From Rothia aeria (GTDB lineage: Bacteria; Actinomycetota; Actinomycetes; Actinomycetales; Micrococcaceae), in the NCBI GenBank assembly GCA_002355935.1, contig AP017895.1:1674001-1738000 (forward strand): 64,000 bases of DNA, in the 5' to 3' direction. This document shows, piece after piece, positions 20,434 to 28,958 of this stretch. The notes beneath the pieces were generated by a model. That model saw only the letters and a program-made list of their open reading frames with translations. It was not told the DNA's origin and did not search any database. Position numbers and translations under genes: made by a program. Numbering within the stretch: position 1 is the first letter of the stretch; every line of letters begins with the position of its first letter.

Positions 20434-21860
20434 TTACGCGCTCAAATCGCTCATGACATGCTTCACACGGGTGTACTCCTCCACCGAATACAGCGAAAGA
20501 TCCTTGCCATAGCCGGAGAACTTAAACCCACCATGAGGCATTTCAGCGGTCAGCAACACGTGCGTGTTAATCCATACGGCTCCGAAATCCAGGTCCCGGG
20601 ACACACGCATTGCCGTACCATGGTTCGAAGTCCACACCGAAGAAGCCAGCGCATAATCCACATCATTCGCCAGATTAATAGCCTCCTGCTCAGTCGTAAA
20701 CGGCTGAAGAGTGAGCACCGGGCCGAAAGTTTCCTCCTGCACGATGGCATCGTCCTGGTGTACACCACTCAATACAGTGGGCTCAATAAAGAACCCGCGG
20801 GTGCCGCACTGCTTACCGCCCGTCTCGACCGTCACATGCCCAGGCAGGCCCTTGAGCTTACCCATCACAGTATTGAAATGGTTCACGTTATTTAACGGCC
20901 CATAGAAATTCTTCGAATCGTCCTCGTTGCCAGTGACTGTATCCCGAGCGGCAGCGACCAGAAGATCGCGGAACTGCTCATAAACGCTATCCTGAACCAG
21001 CACACGAGTGACAGCAGTACAATCCTGGCCAGCGTTAAAATACCCGAAATCAGCCAGCATACGGGCGGTGCGCGGCAAATCTGCATCCGCAAAAACAACC
21101 GCCGGGGCCTTACCACCCAGCTCAAGATGCGAACGCTTCAACCCAGCAGCCGCACCGGTAGCCACCGCCCGGCCTGCCCGCACCGACCCGGTGATAGACA
21201 CCATCGCGGGGGCAGGATGATTAACCATCGCAGCGCCCGTAGCGCCAGTACCGAGCACAACATTAAAACCCCAGCTGGGAAAATATCGGCGATAAGCTTC
21301 GCCAGCTCTAACGTAGACTCTGGGGTGGTATCCGAAGGCTTCAGCACCACCGTATTACCAGCGGCTAAGGCGGGGCCGATTTTCCACAGTGCCATCATCA
21401 GCGGATAATTCCATGGGGTGACTTGGGCTACAACGCCCACGGGTTCCCTCCGCACATACGACGTATGCCCCTCCATATACTCGGCAGCAGCCTTACCCTC
21501 TAAGGTGCGGGCTGCGCCAGCGAAGAAACGAACCTGGTTTGCCCCGGCCAGCACCTCCTCGTCCCGAATCATCTCACGCGGCTGGCCGGTATTACGATGC
21601 TGTGCTTCAACCAGGGCATCCGCGTTCTTTTCCAACGCGTCTGCAAGCTTCAGAAGCATTAGCTGACGATCGGCTGGAGTGGTATGTTTCCATGTCTTAA
21701 ACGCCTCCTGCGCCGCCCGCATGGCTGCATCCACTTCATCCGCAGTAGAAACCGGGGCAAGAGCCACCGTCTCACCGGTAACCGGATAAACAACCTCCAG
21801 CTCCTCAGCCGAGGCCGAATCAACGAACTCGCCATTTATAAAATTCTTCAAGCGCTTCAT
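20434..21860 (-). CDS. Gamma-aminobutyraldehyde dehydrogenase (PatD-like), one frameshift
   Basis: NAD-dependent aldehyde dehydrogenase. Catalytic Cys lies in NAGQDCTAVTR and the general-base Glu in HLELGGKAPAVV. The N-terminal NFINGEFVDSA and TPWNYPLMMALWKIGPALAAGN fit the 4-aminobutanal/betaine-aldehyde group. The break at the AAAA run 21265-21268 is repaired by one base to give FPAGVFNVVLGTGA. About 475 residues. Its position between putrescine oxidase and gabT supports oxidation of 4-aminobutanal to GABA. Confidence 0.88.
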
Positions 21861-21987
21861 AACGTCTCTCCTTCGGGTTGTTAGAGCAACCGCGCCTTAA
21901 CGCGATAGCTTTTTGTGTGTGCCCGCCACACCAACCAGAGTGCGGCGAACCCTAAAAGAAATATGAGGTACTTGTGCCGATACGAAA

Positions 21988-23459
21988 CTATCCCACGTAC
22001 GGGTCCCTCACCCCAATGTACTGGGTGTAGGTGTACTCAGCGATACCTTCGGCGGCACCTTCACGACCCAAACCGGAATGCTTCACCCCACCGAACGGGG
22101 CCGCAGCATTCGACATCACCCCCACGTTCAGCCCCATCATGCCGAACTCTAGACAGTCAGCCATCCGCAGGGCACGGGACGTATCACTTGTGAACACATA
22201 GGAAGCCAAACCATACTCGGTGCTATTCGCCAACTGCACCGCCTCCCGTTCGGTCGTAAACGTCAGCACAGGAGCTACCGGGCCAAAAATTTCCTCACGG
22301 ATCACACGGGCATCCCGGGGAACATCCACCAGTACTGTAGGTGCATAGAAGTATCCCGAACCGTTTATAGTGTGTCCCCCACTATCGCACGTGCGCCGCG
22401 TTCCAGCGCATCCTGCACAAGTTCAGATACAGAATCCACCGCTTTCTGCTCAATGAGCGGCCCGCACGTGGTGTCCGAATCAAGACCGTTTCCTACCTTA
22501 AGAGCCCCAATTTTAGCGGCTAACCGGGCGGAGAATTCCTCAGCTACCGACTCATGCACCAAGAACCGGTTGGCGGCAGTGCACGCCTCCCCCATATTGC
22601 GCATCTTGGCGCCCATAGCACCCTCAACGGCTTCAGCAATATTCGCGTCCTCAAAGACAATAAACGGTGCATTACCGCCCAGCTCCATCGAAGTACGCAA
22701 AACATTCTGAGCTGCCGCAGCCAAAAGCGCCTTACCAACAGGGGTGGACCCGGTAAACGAGAGCTTACGCAGCCGCTGATCAGCCAACAAAGGCTCCGAA
22801 ATAGCCGAAGCTGAGGCTGAAGGCACCACATTAAGCACCCCCGCGGGTAAACCGGCATCCAGCATAGTCTGTGCGAAATACTGGGACGTTAGCGGAGTAA
22901 GACGTGCAGGCTTAAGAACTATGGTGCACCCGGCAGCAATCGCTGCACCCGCCTTACGAGTAGCCATTGCCAACGGAAAATTCCACGGAGTGATCAGCAG
23001 GCACGGACCAACAGGTTTGCGGGCTACCAGGACGCGGTTCTTACCCTCTGGAGTGGGGTGGTATCGGCCATAATCACGTACAGCTTCCTCCGAGAACCAG
23101 CGCAAAAACTCGGCACCGTAGACAACCTCCCCGTGAGATTCCGCCAGAGGCTTACCCATCTCAAGGGTCATTAAGGTAGCGAAATCGTCGGCGCGTGCAA
23201 TGACTAGCTCATATGCGCGGCGCAGAATCTCGGCGCGTTCACGTGGCGATGTAGCAGCCCACTGCTGCTGTACCGCACACGCGGCATCCAGAGCAGCAAC
23301 CGCATCCTCACTCGTGGCCGAAGATACCGCGGCAAGTTTCTCTTCCGTTGCCGGGTTAATAACATCGAATACTTCATCCGATGAGCTGGGCCGCCACGAG
23401 CTGCCAATCAGCAAACCTGTAGGCACCTTCGCCACCAGTGCCTCAACATTTACGCTCAT
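21988..23459 (-). CDS. gabD: Succinate-semialdehyde dehydrogenase, one frameshift
   Basis: NAD(P)-dependent aldehyde dehydrogenase finishing the pathway: succinic semialdehyde to succinate. Catalytic Cys in MGEACTAANRF, Glu in MELGGNAPFIVFED, and the SSADH-type ITPWNFPLAMATRKAGAA. One base is missing in the CCCCC run 22376-22380; repair gives IVGGHTINGSGYFYAPTVL. About 490 residues. ATG at 23459 (MSVNVEALV) follows AAAGGAGAG. The product enters the TCA cycle. Confidence 0.9.
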
Positions 23460-23514
23460 ATATTCTCTCCTTTTAGCAATAAATGCGCTACCGAAATATA
23501 ACAATGCCCTGCGG

Positions 23515-24414
23515 CTACTCAATGACCGGTATGGAACCCGTCCACGGCTGCTGCTGCGACCCTTTACGCCCTGGATGGTAATCGCGTGGGACAACCACCA
23601 GCGGGATAGGCAGCTTAGTCATAATCTTCGCGGTTGTAGAACTCAGGAACAACTCGCCGCGCTGAGCCAGTTTGGAAGAACCCGCCATTAAAATAGCGTT
23701 CTCATCCCAGTGCACAGAATCCACTGCCTCCACGATCGTGGTCCCAGCACCCACTGCAATACTTAGCTGCTGCGGGTTATGCGGTGCAACGTTTGACTGT
23801 TCCACCAAATCTTCAATACTGGCCCGGTACAACTCGTCATCCGCTGCCCCGTTTTGCTCATACAACGAAACTAAACGCACCGGTAAACCCGTTCGATTCT
23901 GAGTGGCGATAGCCTCTTCCACGAGGTTAATCGAATCAATATCAGGAGAAATTGCACAATCAATCTGATTAATGACGTGATCCGCGCTGTAATCACGCGG
24001 CGCTAAGGCAACAGGCACACGGGAACGGTGTAAAAGCGCGTTCCCCACTGCCCCCAAAGAGTGCCATAACCAATTGCCGCTATTGCCGCCGCCCACAATA
24101 ATCAGCCCTGCGTCAATAGCTCCGGCTAACTCCATAAGACCCGCAACCGCAGAATCAGCGCGACGCAAATGAAAACGCGCTTTCACATCGGTGGGCACCA
24201 AATATTGCGCCTCTTCCAGCCAACCCACCGCCTGCTCCTGAAGTAGGTCACCAAAGTTTGATTTGGGAGCTGCAAGGCGAGGGTTCTGCGGCTTAATAAC
24301 GTACACAACGTTTAACTCGGCCCCCAAAGAGCGGGCTAAGACCGTGCCTAAATTCAACGCGGCACGACCACGCGCATCAGGAGAATACCCTACAACGTAC
24401 TTCATATTTCCCAT
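23515..24414 (-). CDS. Tandem universal stress protein (UspA superfamily)
   Basis: About 300 residues with two UspA-type domains: the first starts MKYVVGYSPDARGRAALNLG and closes with RSRVPVALAPRDY, the second ends LPIPLVVVPRDY. Nucleotide binding is possible through GGGNSGN. Start is MGNMKYVV at 24414 or the inner ATG at 24405. It sits inside the putrescine operon between oxidase and semialdehyde dehydrogenase; it might protect against hydrogen peroxide made by the oxidase, which is inference only. Confidence 0.82.
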   Translation of the reverse strand: MGNMKYVVGYSPDARGRAALNLGTVLARSLGAELNVVYVIKPQNPRLAAPKSNFGDLLQEQAVGWLEEAQYLVPTDVKARFHLRRADSAVAGLMELAGAIDAGLIIVGGGNSGNWLWHSLGAVGNALLHRSRVPVALAPRDYSADHVINQIDCAISPDIDSINLVEEAIATQNRTGLPVRLVSLYEQNGAADDELYRASIEDLVEQSNVAPHNPQQLSIAVGAGTTIVEAVDSVHWDENAILMAGSSKLAQRGELFLSSTTAKIMTKLPIPLVVVPRDYHPGRKGSQQQPWTGSIPVIE

Positions 24415-24498
24415 CCGTAAATTCAGTAGCTCTACTGGGCGCACCCTAGTATTCAGATGCACCCAGTAAAGCTACCCGTGTGTGCTCTTACGAGGTGA

Positions 24499-25940
24499 CT
24501 ATTTGAGCTTCGCATCCAGCGTGGCTGCGGTCTTCTCCCCCATTCGTACCGCACCATCTACATGCTGGTAGCCATCAGAAGCAATATCAGAGCATGACCA
24601 GTAAATCGGCCCAACCGGGGTGAGCTGATCAGCACCATACCGGTGCAAACCACCCAAATCGTAGCTAGCAGCATATGCCCCGCGGGTCCACTCCTCGGCG
24701 CCCCAGTCAGATTCGTAGTACACGATGGGGTTTTTCGTTTCCTCCCCAGCATCTGAGCCATAGAATCAAGAATCCGAGCCTTACGCTCCTCAGCACTGAT
24801 AGTGAACATTTTGTCGGCTGCCTCATCTGAGACGAAACCTACGAGCGTGCCGCGTGACTCTTCCTGGTCGGTCTGCGGGTCATAGTTGGTGTTATCGTAA
24901 ATCTCCTGCACCAGGTTATTAGCGGCGAAACAGGTACCTGAAAGACCCTTATCACGCCAGAAAGGAGTGGGGTACACGGCGTGCACCTTAATAACAAGCC
25001 CCAGCGACTGGTGCTGATGCATCTGATGCTGACGGCGATCCAACGCGGGTACGAAATGAACACGGGAATACAGGTTCGGCGGAACCGCCACCACCACATA
25101 TTTAGCGCGCACGATAACGTTATCAGCAGGGGAAGCCACGCCGTCTTCCGAGAATGCCTCAGCCTCAACACGCACCGGGTACTCCCCCGGCTCCTGCCAC
25201 CGCAGAACACGTGCCGGATGACCCAAGATAATATTCTCAGCCCCTACCTTCTGCGCAAGAGTCAAAGAGACGGATTGCATACCGCCCACCACACGCTTAT
25301 CCAGAATAAAATCTTCATCAACAAGATTCGAGAACGACCCAGCTGAAGCTGCCATCAGCACCGCCTGCAGCGCCGAGAATGCGTGAGCCGGTTTGGTGAG
25401 CATGCCTCCGGCAATAAAAAGCCCAATATTATTGCAGGCTTCTTCGTCATCCGACTGCGTGCGGAGCCAATGGTGAAAACTGATGGTGTCAAGCTCACGG
25501 GCCTTGGGGTGGGCCCACGGCTGCTGCGCCCCAATCTCAGCGGCGAGCGCATCTAGTTTTTCAATGAGGCGCACCATTTCCTGTTGGGTTTTTTCATTGG
25601 CGGGGAACATGTCTCCCGTGTAGCGGTGCATGGTGCCGTTGGGGTCGCGGTAGAGGTTTTCGCCATCACGGTAGCGGGAGAAGGTTTTGAGGCCTAGTTC
25701 GCTAATGAGGGAGATTAGGGCGGTCTGGTCGGGTGAGACCCATTGGCCGCCGATTTCCAGGAATGCGCCGTTGATGTGGTTGCTCCAGGTGCGGCCGCCT
25801 ACACGTTCGCGTGCTTCGATGACGGCTACGGTGTGGCCTGCTTGTTGCAGGCGGTATGCGGCGGTTAGTCCGGAGGGGCCCGCGCCGATGATTGCGACGT
25901 CGCGGGTTAGTTCGGTCGTGGTTGCATCTTTGGGTATCAC
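24499..25940 (-). CDS. puo: Putrescine oxidase-like flavin amine oxidase, one frameshift
   Basis: FAD-dependent monoamine oxidase family. The Rossmann motif VAIIGAGPSGLTAAYRLQ, ERVGGRTWS and FLEIGGQWVSPDQ bind FAD; the C-terminus has EEWTRGAYAASYDLG and DGAVRMGEKTA. Among actinobacteria the closest well-known relatives are putrescine oxidases, which make 4-aminobutanal, ammonia and hydrogen peroxide. The frame breaks at the CCCC run 24744-24747; repair gives MLGEETKNPIVYYESDWG. GTG at 25940 (VIPKDATTTE) is chosen, preceded by GAAAGGTG. Downstream enzymes match its product. First gene of the operon, with a palindromic operator just upstream. Confidence 0.87.
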
Positions 25941-25971
25941 GGTTCTTACACCTTTCGCTTGGCGAATTCTA

Positions 25972-25992
25972 AAAACGAATTCTGTTCGTTTT
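25972..25992. promoter_or_regulatory. Palindromic operator, likely for the adjacent TetR regulator
   Basis: Perfect inverted repeat AAAACGAA-N5-TTCGTTTT, 32 bases before the putrescine oxidase start and between divergent genes. On the minus strand a TACACT hexamer (25993-25998) overlaps its edge and could be the -10 box, so a bound repressor would block transcription. Size and symmetry fit TetR operators. Confidence 0.65.
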
Positions 25993-26129
25993 AGTGTATC
26001 CCAGAACACAAATAAATTGAAGTTGGTGATTTCTTGGGGCGTAAAATCTGTGGGTTTTACCTGTGTGTTTCGGTTATTGGGAGGGTTTTTGAGATTAAAA
26101 TTTATAGCGAAAGATATGTGGGGTGTAGT

Positions 26130-26822
26130 GTGAGTTTTTCTTCTTCTCGGCGTGTGGGGCGTCCGTCTTCTACGGTGTTGAGTGCTTCAAAGATCGCTCG
26201 TCAAGCTCGTCGGCTTCTTGCGCGGGATGGGAATTTTACGATGGGTGCGTTGGCGCGGGAGTTGAGAGTGGCGCCGTCGTCTCTTTATAACCATTTCCAG
26301 TCTCGTGATGAGGTTTTGGGGGCTGTTAGTGATGCGGTGGTTAGTGAAATTCGGGTGGATTCTTTGCGGGAGGCTATTGTGGTTCTTGCTGAGCGGGAGC
26401 TTACGGTGCAGGCGAAGACTGAGTTGTGGGTTTCTGCTTTTGGTGCCTGGGGTGTTTCTTATCGGGATGCTTTTAGTGAGAGCGCGGAGTTGGTGGCGGC
26501 TTTGGCGTTGACTCCGGTGGGGTGGGCTCCGCAGACTTTGCGGATGTATGAGCTGGTGTTGGAGGCGCTGGCGGCGTTTGGGTGTCCGCAGGAGCGGGCG
26601 CTGAGTGTGGTTGAGGCGTTGGAGGCGTTTCTTTTGGGGGCCGCTTTGGATGCGAACGCGCCTGATCACGTTTTTGATCCTGCTGTTGCTGGGGGCGATT
26701 ATCCGCGTTTGCAGGAGGCGTATCGGATGTTGCGGGGTGGGGCTGTTGCCCCGGCGGAGGATGCTTTTGTGGTGGGTTTGGAGGCGATGTTGTATGGGTT
26801 GGCTCGGCGGGTGATTTCGTGA
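26130..26822 (+). CDS. TetR-family transcriptional regulator
   Basis: About 230 residues. N-terminal helix-turn-helix: KIARQARRLLARDGNFTMGALARELRVAPSSLYNHFQSRDEVLGAVSDAVV is typical TetR, read here in overlapping parts. The C-terminal ligand domain resembles TetR_C types. GTG at 26130 (VSFSSSRRVGRP) is preferred to upstream starts because the DNA-binding domain follows directly; no strong ribosome-binding site is seen. Divergent from the putrescine operon, so it probably represses it and responds to a polyamine or aldehyde. Third codon positions are rich in G and T, opposite to the minus-strand neighbours. Confidence 0.85.
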   Translation: MSFSSSRRVGRPSSTVLSASKIARQARRLLARDGNFTMGALARELRVAPSSLYNHFQSRDEVLGAVSDAVVSEIRVDSLREAIVVLAERELTVQAKTELWVSAFGAWGVSYRDAFSESAELVAALALTPVGWAPQTLRMYELVLEALAAFGCPQERALSVVEALEAFLLGAALDANAPDHVFDPAVAGGDYPRLQEAYRMLRGGAVAPAEDAFVVGLEAMLYGLARRVIS

Positions 26823-26875
26823 GGGTGTGGTGGTTCTTCTCCCCTGCTGGATGGTGTGTGGGGTGGGGAAACACG

Positions 26876-26910
26876 TAGGGTGCCCGGCCTGTGTGGTTTC
26901 GGGCACCCTA
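26876..26910. terminator. Bidirectional terminator between tetR gene and ppm1
   Basis: Perfect 11-bp stem TAGGGTGCCCG/CGGGCACCCTA with a 13-base loop, between convergent genes and 16 bases past the ppm1 stop. Confidence 0.8.
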
Positions 26911-26925
26911 TTGAGGTGTGGGGCT

Positions 26926-27660
26926 TTATTTGCCGAATTTTTTCTTGAGTGTGTTTACTCGGTTTGTGAGGCCCCAGCTGGTGACTTTGCGCATTGAGTC
27001 GAAGATGATGTTGCCGGTCATTTTTGAGGCCCCGATTTCGCGTTCGACGAAGGTGATGGGTACTTCGACGATTTTGAGTCCGGCTTGTTCTGAACGCCAG
27101 GCGAGGTCAACTTGGAAGACGTAGCCTTTGGAGTCGATGCCGTCGAGGTTGAGCCGCTGGAGTGCGTCGCGGCGGTAGGCGCGGAAGCCTGCGGTGATGT
27201 CTTTGACTTTGGTGCCGAGGATCGTGCGGGTGTAGAGGTTCGCGCCGCGGGAGAGGATCTGGCGGTGGATGGGCCAGTTTTTGGTTTTGCCGCCGGGCAC
27301 GTACCGGGATCCGATGGCTAGGTCTGCACCGGCTTCTACGGCGCGCACGAGTGAGGGCAGCTGCTCGGGCTGGTGGGAGCAGTCGGCATCCATTTCGATG
27401 AGTATTTCGTAGCCTTCGGCGAGGCCCCAGTCGAATCCTGCGAGGTATGCGCCGCCGAGGCCGTCTTTGACGGTGCGGTGCAGTACGTGGATTTGGGGGT
27501 CTTTGGCTGCCATGTCGTCGGCGATTTGTCCGGTGCCGTCGGGACTGTTGTCGTCGACAACGAGGATATCGACTTCGGGGGCTGCCTTGCGCAGGCGCTC
27601 CACTACGACTGGAAGGTTTTCTTTTTCATTGTATGTGGGAATAACGGTGAGTACGCGCAT
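26926..27660 (-). CDS. ppm1: Polyprenol monophosphomannose synthase (GT2 family)
   Basis: Transfers mannose from GDP-mannose to polyprenyl phosphate, giving the donor for lipoglycan and protein mannosylation. 244 residues, the length of the isolated catalytic domain. GT2 marks: [22 protein letters not shown], the DXD-type [13 protein letters not shown], and [16 protein letters not shown]. No membrane extension, so any acyltransferase domain found fused to it in some actinobacteria is absent. Intact frame. Confidence 0.9.
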   Translation of the reverse strand: MRVLTVIPTYNEKENLPVVVERLRKAAPEVDILVVDDNSPDGTGQIADDMAAKDPQIHVLHRTVKDGLGGAYLAGFDWGLAEGYEILIEMDADCSHQPEQLPSLVRAVEAGADLAIGSRYVPGGKTKNWPIHRQILSRGANLYTRTILGTKVKDITAGFRAYRRDALQRLNLDGIDSKGYVFQVDLAWRSEQAGLKIVEVPITFVEREIGASKMTGNIIFDSMRKVTSWGLTNRVNTLKKKFGK

Positions 27661-27834
27661 AAATCTCCCTGAGTCCTTAAATGCGAGTGGGATTGTAAAA
27701 ACTTTCTCCTAGGGGTCAAGTATACCGGTTGTGGTGTGGGGCGCTGCTATTGGGTGTTTGATGCGGGGGTGTTTTAGGTAAATTTTCAGTTTGTTCACAT
27801 GTATTTCGGGGTGTTGGTGGGGCTGGGGCGGGTT

Positions 27835-28919
27835 TTATTGTTCCTGAGTGTAGAGGCGCTCTAGTGTGGGTAACGGTACGTCGAGGGCTGGCAGCAGCGG
27901 GATGCGGGCGCGGGGGTCGGTGCTCCATGAGGCTACGCGTGAGTCGGGGGCTTGTACCATGAGCTCGGTGACATTCCAGATGGCGAGGTTGGCGGGGGTG
28001 TCGGGGGCGAGCTGACCGGCGAAGGGGTTAGCGTCGGCGAGCGCACGGTGGGGGCTGCGGGTGAGTGCGGCGAAGGCGGAGCGTGCGGAGATTCCGCGGG
28101 GGCGGTGGCGAATATTTTGACTGCTTGCCAGCCTAGTGGCGCGTCGAGTGTGGGGTCTGAGCCGATGCTGATGGGGGTCCCGATGGTGTTTGCGTGGCGG
28201 GCGAGGTCTGCGTTCTCTGCGGTGGTTTGCAGGCCGAGGCTGATACGTGAGTTAGCGAGCGCCTGAAGTTCTTGGTCGTTGAGGGTTTCTTCGGGTGTGG
28301 TTTTTATGGTGTCGAGGCGTAGGGTGAGGTGCGGGTGGGTGCGGCGGATGGTTTGTGCGGTGGCTGCTGCTTGGGTGAGGTGGGAGTGTGCGTTGATGCA
28401 GAGCGTTAGCTGTGTTTGGGCTGCGGTGTCAGCGAGGTGTTGGGCTTCTGCTGGGGTGTTGGCGTGTAGGCCGGCGAGGGTTAGTGGGGTGCCGTTGAGG
28501 GTTTCGCGGGTGTGGGTAATGGTTTCTGTGAGGGCGTGCGGTGGGGTGTTGGTGAGGAGGATCCGCAGGTCGGCGGTGGTGTGGGTGCTGGTGAATTGTT
28601 GGGCTGCTTCGATGAGCGGCTGTAGGGTGTTGGGGTCGGTGGTGAGGGTGTGGGTGTGGTATCCGGCGTGGTGTGCGGTGGTGAGGTAGGTGAGGATTTC
28701 GGCGGTGGTTTTTCCCGTGACGGGTGCGAGGGCGCGGGTGAAGGTGGGGGTGACGAGTCGGCCGTTGAGGTCGATGGTTTCCATGGTGTTGTCGGTGATG
28801 GAGCGTGCCCCGGCGTCGGAGCCTGCCCAGCGGACGGTTCCGTGTTCGGTGAGTATGGCGGTGGCGTAGGGGTCTGCTGGGGTGTAGATGCTGCCGTTGA
28901 GGAGTACACGTATGGTCAT
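27835..28919 (-). CDS. Amidohydrolase-like protein lacking the metal-binding HxH, one frameshift
   Basis: Overall build of a metal-dependent amidohydrolase: N-terminal beta domain (RVLLNGSIYTPADPYATAILTEHGTVRWAG), TIM-barrel middle, and the closing composite domain FAGQLAPDTPANLAIWNVTEL. One missing base in the GGGGG run 28098-28102 hides that ending; repair gives GISARSAFAALTRSPHRALADANP and moves the stop to 27835. At the spot where the family has GxxDxHxH, this protein reads RLVTPTFTRALAP, so the first metal ligands are absent. It may be catalytically dead or differently active. About 360 residues. Confidence 0.75.
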
Positions 28920-28958
28920 GGTGTTTGTCCTTAGGGTTCGCTGGTGGGGTGGTTTAGG

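Noticed and set aside
17039-26009. Reading split genes in the putrescine cluster as decayed pseudogenes
   Set aside because: Each break is a single missing base in a run, and essential genes elsewhere show the same; error is the simpler explanation.
26187-26906. Minus-strand frame of 239 residues opposite the TetR gene
   Set aside because: Arg/His/Pro-rich antisense shadow; the plus-strand frame has a clear helix-turn-helix.
28279-28934. Several Gly/Val- or Arg-rich plus-strand frames over the amidohydrolase gene
   Set aside because: Antisense shadows; composition follows the strand skew and there are no domains.
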